A stretch of DNA of 64,000 nucleotides from Chthoniobacter flavus (GCA_945861435.1 CAMAUX010000017.1:1-64000); one strand, 5' to 3'; positions 1-8,854 are shown, counted from the stretch's first letter. The notes: generated by a model not told the origin, from the sequence alone. Translations and numbers: made by a program.

Positions 1-168
1 GCGGGCGGTGCTGCGGGCGGTGTTGCGGGCGGTGTTGCGGGCGGTGTTGCGGGCGGTGTTGCGGGCGGCGTGGCGGGCGGTGTTGCGGGCGGTGTTGCGG
101 GCGGTGTTGCGGGCGGTGTTGCGGGCGGTGTTGCGGGCGGTGTTGCGGACGGTGTGGCGGACGGCGTT
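1..168. repeat. 12-bp tandem repeat (coding minisatellite)
   Basis: Fourteen consecutive 12-bp units of the type GCGGGCGGTGTT fill bases 1-168. Most are identical, with variants at the first, sixth and last two units. Read on the minus strand in the frame of the GH75-like gene each unit encodes Thr-Pro-Pro-Ala, so changes in unit number keep the frame. The array continues past the window edge. No spacers are present, so it is not a CRISPR array. Confidence 0.95.
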
Positions 169-1406
169 GCGGGTGCAGCTTGAGGCAACACTGGAGGCGG
201 CTTCGGCTTCGTCACGTCCTCCCATGCAAAGAGGTCTCCGTCGTATCCGCCAATTTCCGAAAGCAGCTCCGAACAACGGCCCCACCAATGATCCAAATCC
301 GGCTGCCGCATCGGACGCTCACCGGATCCAGGAAAGACAAGATACGTCACCTTCAAGTCGTTCTCCGGGCGGAATGCAGTATTGGCCTTGGGATTGATCT
401 GTTTGCAAAGCCTCAGCGAACCCTCGCCACTTTTGTACGGAGGCCCCACATCCCCAACAATGGCCGGATAAAGCACGCCACCGTAAATCACCACGCAGTA
501 ATCGCCCACGCGGGGACTAAAAGGACCTTTCTTGCCCGTAAACATCGAGCCCGGCAGAACCACGTACGGATCCGCTGCGGCCACCAGGAAGCTGTACTTG
601 CGCAGGTCCGCAATCTCGTCCTTCAACCGCGTGATGGCGGCCTTCAACTCCACGGTCCGCGGCGCGCTCGCCCTGCCTCCCGCAAGCTCCTGCTCGTACT
701 GCCTGAGCTTCTGCTGACGGGGCGCAATGAAGCTGTTCTGCGCCTGCGAACGCTTCTCCCATCGATAACTCGTGCTGGGCTGGAATGTCGCCGAAGAGCC
801 ATCCACCTCGGGCACACGGTCCGCATCGGAGCCATCCTCATCGACATCCATGTCCGCCTGCACCAGCAGCACGCGACGCTTCGTGCCCGGATACTCCATC
901 TCCAACACCGTCTCCGTATCGTAAAAATTGTGACGCGAGAGCAGGTTGTCCAACCGGTTCAAACTCGCCCGCAGGCTGGCCACTTTCAACCGGTAGAGCT
1001 CCTCGAAAGAGGGGGAAACCTTCGCCGTCTCCAGCAACCCCGGCAACTCCGGCAGCACCTTGGGAAGGAGTTCATTCAGACGCGTCAACTCCCCCAGATC
1101 TTGGTGCGCCTTGGGCACCTTCACCCTCACCGCCACCTCCACCTGATAGCTATCCAGTTCCGCGCGGTCATTGCTCGCCGTCGTCCCGTACTCCGTCTCC
1201 AACACCGCGCGATACCGCATACCGTTGAAAACCTTCCCGACTTCCAGCTTCCGGTTCGGAACGAAGGGAGGCGGGGGCGGAGTGGGGGTCGGCACCGGCG
1301 TCGGTGCAGGCGTGGGCGTCGGCGGTGCGACTGGCTCAGGCGGGCGCGGGCAGCCACAGAGCACCATCGCCATCAGCACCACAGCCCACCGACCGGAAGC
1401 CGCCAT
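1..1406 (-). CDS. GH75 chitosanase-like lipoprotein, C-terminus cut by window edge
   Basis: The ATG at 1406 opens a hydrophobic leader ending in L-C-G-C (Cys19), a plausible lipobox. A Pro/Thr linker of about 28 residues follows. The body resembles the fungal-type chitosanase family GH75. It has an acidic stretch DMDVDEDGSD near residue 185, a PYVVLP segment, and GGVLYPAIVGDVG followed by GEGSLRL. The Asp of GDVG (about residue 319) and the Glu of GEGS (about 328) sit where the GH75 catalytic Asp and Glu are expected. The expected reaction is endo-hydrolysis of chitosan at the cell surface. The C-terminus turns into repeated Thr-Pro-Pro-Ala encoded by a 12-bp repeat and runs off the window, so its length is unknown. 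This frame is open from 1406 to base 1. The family call comes from remembered motifs, not a search. Confidence 0.72.
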   Translation of the reverse strand, partial: MAASGRWAVVLMAMVLCGCPRPPEPVAPPTPTPAPTPVPTPTPPPPPFVPNRKLEVGKVFNGMRYRAVLETEYGTTASNDRAELDSYQVEVAVRVKVPKAHQDLGELTRLNELLPKVLPELPGLLETAKVSPSFEELYRLKVASLRASLNRLDNLLSRHNFYDTETVLEMEYPGTKRRVLLVQADMDVDEDGSDADRVPEVDGSSATFQPSTSYRWEKRSQAQNSFIAPRQQKLRQYEQELAGGRASAPRTVELKAAITRLKDEIADLRKYSFLVAAADPYVVLPGSMFTGKKGPFSPRVGDYCVVIYGGVLYPAIVGDVGPPYKSGEGSLRLCKQINPKANTAFRPENDLKVTYLVFPGSGERPMRQPDLDHWWGRCSELLSEIGGYDGDLFAWEDVTKPKPPPVLPQAAPATPSATPSATPPATPPATPPATPPATPPATPPATPPATPPATPPATPPATPPAAPP

Positions 1407-1460
1407 GCTGTTTTTTGCGCGCATACGCGTGTGCCTGAATCGGCTCCGGTGGGATGCGAC

Positions 1461-1769
1461 CTATCCCTTCACCAAGCCCATCACGGCAAGCATCAGGCTC
1501 GCCAATCCCAGAAACCCGAGCACCCCGGCGGGCCAGATCGCCCGTCCCTTTTTGAAAAATGCGGGAACGAATTTGCCCGCCATTCCAAACGAACCCACCG
1601 CCACCAGCGCATAACCCAGCCCGGGCTGCGCGGCAGAAAGATAAGCACCGGCGAGCACCAACGTCCCGAGCAAGCCCCCCGCAATCAGCGAGGCCTTGCT
1701 GCCCGCCAGAAAACCCTGCACCGCACCCGCCAGCGTGAGCACTCCGAAGAGATAAAAGAAGAGTTGCAT
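1461..1769 (-). CDS. TMEM14/UPF0136-like small membrane protein
   Basis: The 102-residue product has four hydrophobic, Gly/Ala-rich segments: about 4-20, 28-46, 50-66 and 80-98. The pattern, with GGLLGTLVLAGAYLS in the second segment and a lysine-containing turn (FFKKGRA) before the last, matches the TMEM14 family of small four-helix inner membrane proteins, for which no bacterial function is established. It stands alone, 54 bp upstream of the GH75-like gene on the same strand. The family call is moderately sure; no function can be given. Confidence 0.7.
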   Translation of the reverse strand: MQLFFYLFGVLTLAGAVQGFLAGSKASLIAGGLLGTLVLAGAYLSAAQPGLGYALVAVGSFGMAGKFVPAFFKKGRAIWPAGVLGFLGLASLMLAVMGLVKG

Positions 1770-1907
1770 CCGCCCCCCTTAAAGCCCGGGAACCTTCTTG
1801 TCGAGAAAGCGCACCGCGTTTTCACCACGCACAACTTCGTACACTCGCCGCGGGCGCAACCAGATTGTCCCTCGACAACCCGCCCCCCGCAACGCCACAA
1901 GCGCCCG

Positions 1908-2261
1908 ATGACCGTCAACCAACTCCGCGACCAGGCCCCCTTCACCACCAAGGACGGATCCACCATCCGCAGCCTCCTCGACCTCACCAACGCGCCCGTC
2001 CTCCAACAAAGCCTCGCTGAAGCCTGCGTGCCGGCAGGAAGCGCCACCCAGCGCCATTACCACAAGATCTCCGAGGAGTTTTACTTCCTCCTCGAAGGAC
2101 ACGGCACCATGGAGATCAACGGCGAATCCCGTTCCGTGGGCCCCGGCGACGCCATCCTCATCCCGGCCGGCGCGTGGCACACCATCCAAGCCATCGAACC
2201 CCTGCGCTTCCTGTGCTGCTGCGCGCCGCCCTACGCGCACGAAGACACCTACTTTGCCTGA
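1908..2261 (+). CDS. Small single-domain cupin protein
   Basis: The start is the ATG at 1908; the same frame is open far upstream, but that part is antisense to other genes. The 117-residue product is one cupin barrel. Motif 1 is HYHKISEEFYFLLEGHG, with two His and a Glu as metal ligands. Motif 2 is GPGDAILIPAGAWH, with the last His ligand. Small cupins of this kind bind a divalent metal and act as isomerases, dioxygenases or sensors; the substrate cannot be read from sequence. The gene faces the end of ispG, whose stop is 31 bp beyond its own. Confidence 0.8.
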   Translation: MTVNQLRDQAPFTTKDGSTIRSLLDLTNAPVLQQSLAEACVPAGSATQRHYHKISEEFYFLLEGHGTMEINGESRSVGPGDAILIPAGAWHTIQAIEPLRFLCCCAPPYAHEDTYFA

Positions 2262-2292
2262 TCCGCACAGCGCACGGATTCGCGCAGACACC

Positions 2293-4083
2293 TCATGCCG
2301 GAACAGCCGCAGCCTCAGCCGGCGGCTCCACCCACCGCCCGTGCTCGCGGATCAAATCCTTGAGACGTTCCACCGCCTCCGCCTCCGGGATGTTGAACTT
2401 CACCGCCGTCTTTCCCACGTAAAGGTTCACCTTGCCCGGCGCACCGCCCACGTAACCAAAGTCCGCATCCGCCATCTCACCGGGCCCGTTCACGATGCAC
2501 CCCATGATCGCGATCTTCACCCCCTTGAGATGCGACGTCGCCTCCTTGATCCGCGCCGTGGTCGTCTGCAGGTTGAAGAGCGTCCGCCCGCAACTCGGAC
2601 ACGCCACGTAGTCGGTTTTGAAAATCCTGCTCCCGGCCGCCTGAAGGATGTTGTAGCTGAGCCTCAACGCCTGCCCGGGCGCCTCCTCCCCCTGCACCAG
2701 CACGGCATCGCCGATGCCATCGCAAAGCAACCCACCGAGGTGCGTTGAGGCCACAAGCAGCTTGTCCAAAAACTCCCCACCACAGCCACCCGGCTGCAGC
2801 GTGTCCTTGAGTAAAATCGGATGGTGCGGCGCAAGCTTGCACGCCAGCAGCCGGAAAGCGGCCACCACGGAGATTCCCAGCCCGCCGACCACCGTCACCA
2901 AACACCCCTCACCGCGCGCATTGATCGCCGCCATCGCCGCATCGTCCCTCGGATCCACCTCCACCACACCCGCATCCTCAAAGATGAACTCCGGCTGGTA
3001 ATCGCCCATCTGCGCCACCTTGTGCGCGATCTTCTCAAAACTCGCACGCCTCACCACCACCCGCACCAATTCCTCGCCCCCCACACGCACTTCGTCCGCC
3101 TTCGCGATCGTCTTCACCACCAAAGGCTGCGTCGCACGCCGCTGATACGTGAACGGATCCCATGGCAGCGCACCCGCGAAGCCCGGCGTCTCCTCCACTC
3201 CACTCCACCGAATCTGCGCAAGCGCACGCGCCACGGGAATCTCATGAATGCTGTCCTCCGTCAGCGACACCCGGATCGTGTCGCCAATCCCGTCCGCAAG
3301 CAGACTCCCAATCCCAATCGCACTCTTGATCCGCGCATCCTCGCCATCCCCAGCCTCTGTGACGCCGAGATGAATGGGATAATTCCAATCCGCCCCCTCC
3401 CCATCCAGACGCGCCACCAGCAACCGATACGCCTCGATCATCACCTTCGGATTCGAGGACTTCATCGAGAACACGAACTGGTGGTAATCCAGATCCCGTG
3501 CGATCCGCGCAAACTCCAGCGCGCTCTCCACCATCCCCAGCGGCGTGTCGCCATACCGGTTCATGATCCGGTCCGAAAGCGACCCGTGATTCGTCCCGAT
3601 CCGCATCGCCACCCCTCGCGCCTTGCACGCCTCCACCAACGGCGCAAACCGCTCCCGGATCCTCCGCAACTCCGCCTCGTACTGCTCATCGGTGTACTCC
3701 ACCACCTTGAACTTCTTCGAGTCCGCGTAATTGCCCGGGTTGATCCGCACCTTCTCCACCCACCGCACCGCCTCCATCGCCGCCTCGGGCTTGAAGTGAA
3801 TGTCAGCCACGATCGGCACCCCGCACCCCTGCGCACGCAACCCCGCCACGATGTGCTCCAAATTGGCGGCGTCCTTCACCGTCGGCGCCGTGATGCGCAC
3901 AATCTCGCAGCCCGCATCCGCCAGCGCCCGCGTCTGCGCAACGCTCGCCTCCGTGTCCATCGTGTCGCACGTGATCATCGACTGGACGCGAATGGGATGA
4001 TCCCCGCCAAGACCGACACCGCCCACAAACACCTCGCGACTCCGCCGCCGCGCATGCCTGAACACCGAGGCGCAGTAGCTCAT
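2293..4083 (-). CDS. ispG: 4-hydroxy-3-methylbut-2-enyl diphosphate synthase, long form
   Basis: IspG converts 2-C-methyl-D-erythritol 2,4-cyclodiphosphate to HMBPP in the MEP isoprenoid pathway, using a [4Fe-4S] cluster. The ATG at 4083 overlaps the rseP stop as ATGA. The 596-residue product begins with the TIM barrel (IRVQSMITCDTMDT, KVRINPGN, and GDTIRVSLTEDS at its end). The cluster ligands are Cys495 and Cys498 in CPSC and Cys529 in MGCIVNGPGE. Between barrel and cluster domain lies an extra domain of roughly 150-200 residues, absent from the approximately 370-residue E. coli enzyme. This is the three-domain form known from plants and chlamydiae. It is the last gene of the cdsA-dxr-rseP-ispG series. 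Confidence 0.96.
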   Translation of the reverse strand: MSYCASVFRHARRRSREVFVGGVGLGGDHPIRVQSMITCDTMDTEASVAQTRALADAGCEIVRITAPTVKDAANLEHIVAGLRAQGCGVPIVADIHFKPEAAMEAVRWVEKVRINPGNYADSKKFKVVEYTDEQYEAELRRIRERFAPLVEACKARGVAMRIGTNHGSLSDRIMNRYGDTPLGMVESALEFARIARDLDYHQFVFSMKSSNPKVMIEAYRLLVARLDGEGADWNYPIHLGVTEAGDGEDARIKSAIGIGSLLADGIGDTIRVSLTEDSIHEIPVARALAQIRWSGVEETPGFAGALPWDPFTYQRRATQPLVVKTIAKADEVRVGGEELVRVVVRRASFEKIAHKVAQMGDYQPEFIFEDAGVVEVDPRDDAAMAAINARGEGCLVTVVGGLGISVVAAFRLLACKLAPHHPILLKDTLQPGGCGGEFLDKLLVASTHLGGLLCDGIGDAVLVQGEEAPGQALRLSYNILQAAGSRIFKTDYVACPSCGRTLFNLQTTTARIKEATSHLKGVKIAIMGCIVNGPGEMADADFGYVGGAPGKVNLYVGKTAVKFNIPEAEAVERLKDLIREHGRWVEPPAEAAAVPA

Positions 4084-5741
4084 TTCTGCGCTTCGCTGGA
4101 GGCCGCCTTCGGACGCAGCTTCTTCTGCCCGGATCCCTGGAAAAGATCCTGCACGTCGAAGAAGAAGATGTAGACCATGAATCCGATGATCATCACGGCA
4201 CACCCCGTCTGCACCGCCTCCAAGATCCGCAGGCTCACAGGACGCCGCCGGATCCCCTCGATGATCGCCAGCACAATGTGCCCGCCGTCCAGCACCGGAA
4301 TCGGCAGCATGTTGAGCATCGCGAGGTTGATGTTCAGCACCACGCTGAACCAGAACGCCAGCCGCCATCCATCCGCGAAGTCCATCTGGAAGAAGCTGTA
4401 GTACACCCGCATCATCATCACCGGACCGCCCATGTGCTGAAGCTTCACGTCCGACTTCTTCGACGCCACGGCACCCACCGTGTCCACGATCGACATCCCG
4501 GCCTTGTAAAGCTGCTCCACCGGCCCCGGATGCACCAGCGCCGTCCGCCCACCCACGGTGAAGGCGATCCCAAGGTCATTGTCAAACTGCACCCCGATCA
4601 TCGGCCGCCCCTCGCCCTCCACCGGCGTCGGCGTCACCTTCACCTGCTGCTTCGCACCCGCGCGTTCCAACTCCAGGTTCAGCTCCATAGCGCCTGCAGC
4701 TCGGATCGCCTCCAGAACCTTCTGCGCCGAGTTCAAAGCCACACCGTTCACCGAAAGCACACGGTCTCCACGCTGGACCCCGGCCGCTTCCGCAGGCAGC
4801 CCCTTCACCACATCCCCCACCAGCGCGCCAAGGACCGACACAGGCCCCACCTCCAGCTTCTGCCCATGCCGATCCACCCCCAGCCGCAGCGGGGCACCGG
4901 CATTCGCCGAAAGCAGCTCGCCCAACTGGCTCGGATGCAGGATCCGCACGCCATTGACCTCCACCACCGCATCCCCGACCAGCAAGCCGGCGGCCGCCGC
5001 AGAGGAACCAGCACCCACCTCCCCAACCACCGCCGTTTCAGCCGGCAGAATCGGCAGCCTCCGCACACCCTTCCGACTCCAGCTCTTGGTCGTGGGCACA
5101 GTCGGCTTGGTCTGCACCTGCAGCCGCTGTGGCTGTCCGCCCACCATCCGCTCAAGCTCCAGGGCAACCTTCTCCCCTTCGCTGCGGATGATCCGCCATT
5201 CGACACTCTCGTTCCCCATCCCATGCCAGCGACTCACGGGAATCCCATCGATCGAAACAACCTTGTCCCCAGGCTGAAGACCATCCTTCTGGGCCCCCGA
5301 GTCGGGAAGCACATAGCCAATCACGGTGGTCGTCTCCGCCTCGCTCACCGGCCGCCCCACCCACCACACCGCCAGCGCAAACACGCACGCCAGCAGGAAA
5401 CTGAAGAGCGGTCCCGCAAACGCGACGATCACCTTGTCCAACGCGGAAATCGGCGGCAACTGGTTGCGGTCGCTCTTCACCTCACCCTCCATCACCTCCA
5501 TCGGCGCCAGTTGCGGCAGCGCCACAAACCCGCCGGCAGGAATCGATCCGAGGCTGTACACCACACCCCCGATCTCCTTCTCCCAAATCGGCTTCCCAAA
5601 CCAAACGCCGAACTTCTCGATCACCAACCCCCGCCACCGAGCGGCGAGGAAGTGCCCCAGTTCATGGACGATGATCATCAGGTTGAAGAGGACCACGACC
5701 TCCAAACAGATGAAGAGGAATTTTAAGACGTTGGCGACCAT
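4080..5741 (-). CDS. rseP: Site-2 intramembrane zinc metalloprotease RseP (M50)
   Basis: The 553-residue membrane protease has its zinc motif HELGH at residues 26-30 in the first membrane helix. The second active-site motif, NMLPIPVLDGGH, is near residue 480 in a late helix. Between them lie PDZ-type regions, with repeated GDxVxxxNG turns such as GDKVVSIDGIPV and GDRVLSVNGVAL. Family members cut transmembrane anti-sigma factors and leftover signal peptides. Two anti-sigma-like membrane proteins are encoded elsewhere in this window and could be substrates; that is inference. Its stop overlaps the ispG start (ATGA), which suggests translational coupling. A 182-bp gap with hairpins separates it from dxr upstream. 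Confidence 0.95.
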   Translation of the reverse strand: MVANVLKFLFICLEVVVLFNLMIIVHELGHFLAARWRGLVIEKFGVWFGKPIWEKEIGGVVYSLGSIPAGGFVALPQLAPMEVMEGEVKSDRNQLPPISALDKVIVAFAGPLFSFLLACVFALAVWWVGRPVSEAETTTVIGYVLPDSGAQKDGLQPGDKVVSIDGIPVSRWHGMGNESVEWRIIRSEGEKVALELERMVGGQPQRLQVQTKPTVPTTKSWSRKGVRRLPILPAETAVVGEVGAGSSAAAAGLLVGDAVVEVNGVRILHPSQLGELLSANAGAPLRLGVDRHGQKLEVGPVSVLGALVGDVVKGLPAEAAGVQRGDRVLSVNGVALNSAQKVLEAIRAAGAMELNLELERAGAKQQVKVTPTPVEGEGRPMIGVQFDNDLGIAFTVGGRTALVHPGPVEQLYKAGMSIVDTVGAVASKKSDVKLQHMGGPVMMMRVYYSFFQMDFADGWRLAFWFSVVLNINLAMLNMLPIPVLDGGHIVLAIIEGIRRRPVSLRILEAVQTGCAVMIIGFMVYIFFFDVQDLFQGSGQKKLRPKAASSEAQK

Positions 5742-5835
5742 AGGAAAAAGGCTGGGCTGGGGGCTCTTTGAAGCAGTTTCGGAAATGCGATTTGGGAGGC
5801 GTTACAGGGGACTGGAAAATCAGGCGGCAGGGCAA

Positions 5836-5859
5836 CCCCGGCCGGGGAGCGCACTCCCC
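5836..5859. other. Overlapping GC-rich palindromes between dxr and rseP
   Basis: CCCCGGCCGGGG (5836-5847) is a perfect 12-bp palindrome. It shares its last GGGG with GGGGAG-CGCA-CTCCCC (5844-5859), a 6-bp stem with a 4-base loop. The two foldings exclude each other. They lie about 65 nt after the dxr stop and about 95 nt before the rseP start on the minus strand. No T-run follows, so an ordinary intrinsic terminator is unlikely; a processing or attenuation site is possible. Confidence 0.5.
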
Positions 5860-5923
5860 AAAGCAGGGCGCGCATCAGGTGCGGGGCGGCTTCCATTCAG
5901 AGCTGCGATCGGGGCTGCAATCA

Positions 5924-7015
5924 TCATTGCGCAGCCCTTTCACGCGCCCATCGGTCCGCCCAGAGGATAGCATCCAGCGTGGGGTGCGCAACCGGGGCGT
6001 GCTCGCGCATCACCTTTTCCACTACCTCCCAGATCTGCGGAAACGCACAGCGCCCCTCCAGAAACCGGGCCACCGCCACCTCGTTGGCTGCATTCAAAAC
6101 CGCCGGCAAGGTCCCCCCCTCGCTTCCCGCCCATCGCGCAAGGTCCAGCGCCGGAAAATCCGCATACCGCGGCTCCTCAAACTCCAGCCTCCCCAGCGCC
6201 GCAAGATCCAACGGCCGCAGCGAGTTCGGCACCCGCTCCGGCCAGGTGACCGCGTACTGGATGGGAAAACACATGTCGCTCACCGAGAGCTGCGCCAGCA
6301 TGGAACGATCGATGAACTCCACCATCGAATGGATCACGCTCTGGGGATGCACCACCACCTCCACCTTCGCCATCTCCACCGAAAACAACCACCGCGCCTC
6401 AATCATCTCCAAGCCCTTGTTGAAGAGCGTCGCGGAGTCGATGGTGATCTTCGGACCCATGTTCCATGTCGGATGCTTGAGCGCCTGCTCCACCGTCACC
6501 CCCCCCAACGCCGCCGCCGGCAACTGCCGGAACGGCCCCCCGCTCGCCGTCAAAATCAGCCGCGACACACTCGCCGGATCCTGCCCCTGCAAACACTGGA
6601 AAATCGCATTGTGCTCGCTGTCCACCGGCAGCACCTGCACCCCCTTGCGCCGCGCCGCCTCCATCACCGCCTCCCCCGCCATCACAAGGATCTCCTTGGA
6701 CGCCACCGCCAGATCCTTGCCCGCCTCGATCGCAGCCAACGCCGGCCGCAACCCCCCAGTCCCCACGATCGCCACCAACACCATGTCCGCCTCCGGCATC
6801 GTCGCCAACTCCACAAGCTCCTCCTCCCGCCCGTCCCCGGAAAGACAGAGGCGCGCCCCCGGAAATTCCCGCCCCGCAGCCTCCAGCTTCTCCCGGTTGG
6901 AATGCGCCGACATCCCCACAATCTCCATCCGCTCGGGGATGTCGCGCGCCACCTTCCGGGCACTCTGGCCGATCGACCCCGTCGCCCCCAGCACCACCAC
7001 ACGCCGCCTTCTCAT
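5924..7015 (-). CDS. dxr: 1-deoxy-D-xylulose 5-phosphate reductoisomerase
   Basis: DXR makes 2-C-methyl-D-erythritol 4-phosphate from DXP with NADPH, the first committed step of the MEP pathway. The ATG at 7015 overlaps the cdsA stop (ATGA). The N-terminus RRVVVLGATGSIGQSARKVA is the NADPH-binding Rossmann motif. SGGPFRQ, HPTWNMGPKITIDSATLFNKGLE and VHPQSVIHSMVEF are the conserved substrate and metal-binding segments. At 363 residues it is slightly shorter than the usual 380-400. It lies between cdsA and rseP, a common bacterial order. Confidence 0.96.
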   Translation of the reverse strand: MRRRRVVVLGATGSIGQSARKVARDIPERMEIVGMSAHSNREKLEAAGREFPGARLCLSGDGREEELVELATMPEADMVLVAIVGTGGLRPALAAIEAGKDLAVASKEILVMAGEAVMEAARRKGVQVLPVDSEHNAIFQCLQGQDPASVSRLILTASGGPFRQLPAAALGGVTVEQALKHPTWNMGPKITIDSATLFNKGLEMIEARWLFSVEMAKVEVVVHPQSVIHSMVEFIDRSMLAQLSVSDMCFPIQYAVTWPERVPNSLRPLDLAALGRLEFEEPRYADFPALDLARWAGSEGGTLPAVLNAANEVAVARFLEGRCAFPQIWEVVEKVMREHAPVAHPTLDAILWADRWARERAAQ

Positions 7016-7926
7016 GCGCCGGAAACTTGAAGCCGCAGGTAAAAGAACAACAGCGGCGCGGTGAACAGGATCGAGTCGATCAAATCCAGCGCCCCGCCGA
7101 TTCCCGGAAGAAAGGCCCCGGAATCCTTCGCCCCCGCGCTGCGCTTGACGATCGATTCGGCGAGGTCGCCCACCACCGCCGCAAACCCCAGCACCAACCC
7201 CAACACCGCCGCACTCCCGGGCTGCAGGAAGGACAGCTTGTCCGGAATCAGCACCACCAACCCCCACGCTCCGCCGGTCGAAAACGCCAGCGCACCGAGG
7301 AATCCCTCCCATGTTTTCTTCGGCGAAATATGGGGCACCAGCAGATGCCGGCCGCAGAGCGATCCGGTGACGTACGCGCCCATGTCGCTGAACTTCGTCA
7401 CCAGCACCAGCCAGAGCACATAGAAATGCCCCGTCAGATGCCCCGCAGCATCGCGCGGCATCAGGTAAACCACCTTCCCCACAAATCCAAACAGCCAAGG
7501 CACATACATCAGCCCGAAGAAGGTGTACGCCATCGACTCCAGCGGCGCCCCATCCCGCGTCCCCTCAAACATCTGCCGCGAAAAGATCACCAGAAGCAGC
7601 CCCACCAGAGCCGCAGTCTCCACCACATACGATCCCTCCGGCCCGAACGTCTTCAGGCAGTAAAACGTGCCAATATTCAGCAGCGCCCCACACACCAACC
7701 CGATTCCCTTGAAATGCGGAAGCCCTCGGACCTCCAGCATCCGGAAATATTCCCAAAGCCCCACCATCGCGAGCCCCCCGATCAACCCCATGAACCCGAG
7801 CTCATACCCCGTCAGGATGATCGTGAGCGACACACCCCACAGAACCACCGAGCTGCCGAGTCGGCGCAGGAAGACAATCTGGTTGGGGGTCATGCGAGCG
7901 CGCGGAGAATCTGACAGGTGCTCCAC
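7012..7926 (-). CDS. cdsA: Phosphatidate cytidylyltransferase (CDP-diglyceride synthase)
   Basis: CdsA condenses CTP with phosphatidic acid to give CDP-diacylglycerol, the precursor of all bacterial phosphoglycerides, in the inner membrane. The 304-residue product has about seven hydrophobic helices. Near the C-terminus it carries the family signature SIVKRSAGAKDSGAFLPGIGG followed by ALDLID. The start at 7926 is an ATG; an internal ATG twelve codons in (7893) is also possible. Its stop overlaps the dxr start. uppS, often the upstream neighbour in this cluster, is not next to it; thiD ends 49 bp upstream instead. Confidence 0.93.
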   Translation of the reverse strand: MEHLSDSPRARMTPNQIVFLRRLGSSVVLWGVSLTIILTGYELGFMGLIGGLAMVGLWEYFRMLEVRGLPHFKGIGLVCGALLNIGTFYCLKTFGPEGSYVVETAALVGLLLVIFSRQMFEGTRDGAPLESMAYTFFGLMYVPWLFGFVGKVVYLMPRDAAGHLTGHFYVLWLVLVTKFSDMGAYVTGSLCGRHLLVPHISPKKTWEGFLGALAFSTGGAWGLVVLIPDKLSFLQPGSAAVLGLVLGFAAVVGDLAESIVKRSAGAKDSGAFLPGIGGALDLIDSILFTAPLLFFYLRLQVSGA

Positions 7927-7975
7927 CTTGGCAAGCCTCCCTTATCACCCCCTCCGGGTCTGCCGACCCCCTCCC

Positions 7976-8785
7976 TCAAACCCCATGGTGCAGCGCATCC
8001 GTGCTCCGCCCCCCGTGCTCCCAGCGCAGATACCCCCCAATCGCACGGCTCACATACCCCTTGGCCGCCCCCACCGCATCCACCAGCGGCAATCCGCACC
8101 CCAGCCCCGCTGCAATCGCCGCCGAATACGTGCACCCCGTCCCATGCGTCGACACCCCGGGCACATACGCCGACCGGAACTCGTGCACCTCCCCCCCCCT
8201 GCACAGCAAGTCCACCGCCTCACTCCCCTTCAGATGCCCCCCCTTGATCAAAAAGGCCGTCCCGTGCAGATGGGACAGCGCCGCGCCCGCCTCGCGCATC
8301 TCCCCTAGACTGGACACCGGCCGCCCCCAGAGCGCCCGCACCTCGTCGAGATTGGGCGTCACCACAGCCGCCAGCGGGAAAAGCTCGCTCTGGTAAAGGG
8401 CCACGGCGTTCTCGCTCACCAGCGCATCGCCACTGGTGGCCACCATCACGGGATCCACCACCAGCGGCGGCAGCCCCCCCTCCTCCCGAGCCAGATCCCG
8501 CAGCAACGCACAAACGCCTCGGATGACCTCCGCCGAATACAGCATCCCCGTCTTCATCGCCCCGATCGGGAACGCTCCAAAAAGCAGTCGCACCTGCTCG
8601 AGCACCACCTCCACCGGCACCGCGTGGATGGCGCTCACGCGGCCCGGCACCTCGGCCACCACACAAGTCACCGCCGTCACCCCGTACACCCCATTGGCAG
8701 AAAAAGTCTTCAAATCTGCCTGCACACCGGCACCCGCACTGTTGTCGGAACCGGCAATCGAGAGCACCACGGGAAGTTTCGCCAT
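7976..8785 (-). CDS. thiD: Hydroxymethylpyrimidine/phosphomethylpyrimidine kinase
   Basis: ThiD phosphorylates HMP and HMP-P to HMP-PP for thiamine synthesis. The ATG at 8785 gives 269 residues and the family N-terminus LPVVLSIAGSDNSAGAGVQ; a TTG three codons upstream is less likely. VVDPVMVATSGD and the C-terminal GTGCTYSAAIAAGLG, with the anion-hole Gly-Thr-Gly-Cys, are conserved in this ribokinase-fold family. It precedes cdsA on the same strand and may be cotranscribed with it. No TPP-riboswitch-like sequence is visible in the 69 bp shared with the divergent apaG. Confidence 0.94.
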   Translation of the reverse strand: MAKLPVVLSIAGSDNSAGAGVQADLKTFSANGVYGVTAVTCVVAEVPGRVSAIHAVPVEVVLEQVRLLFGAFPIGAMKTGMLYSAEVIRGVCALLRDLAREEGGLPPLVVDPVMVATSGDALVSENAVALYQSELFPLAAVVTPNLDEVRALWGRPVSSLGEMREAGAALSHLHGTAFLIKGGHLKGSEAVDLLCRGGEVHEFRSAYVPGVSTHGTGCTYSAAIAAGLGCGLPLVDAVGAAKGYVSRAIGGYLRWEHGGRSTDALHHGV

Positions 8786-8854
8786 CCGACACAAAGCAGG
8801 CTGGACGCGCCGCTAAATCAAGGATGAAGGTGGCCGCCATCTCCAGACCACCCC

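Noticed and set aside
1-168. Possible CRISPR array or origin iterons
   Set aside because: Units are only 12 bp, directly adjacent, without spacers, and in frame with a Pro/Thr tail of a coding gene.
180-1907. Long plus-strand open frame leading into the cupin gene
   Set aside because: It is antisense to the GH75-like and TMEM14-like genes and has Arg/His/Pro-rich composition typical of a shadow frame; only the part from the ATG at 1908 is a cupin.
2821-5726. Long plus-strand open frames (2821-4173, 4278-5726)
   Set aside because: They lie opposite ispG and rseP, are rich in His, Arg and Pro, and match no family; they are shadows caused by high GC at third positions.
8786-8854. Possible TPP riboswitch upstream of thiD
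   Set aside because: The 69-bp gap is short and contains no sequence like the conserved CUGAGA and ACCUGAUC-type elements.
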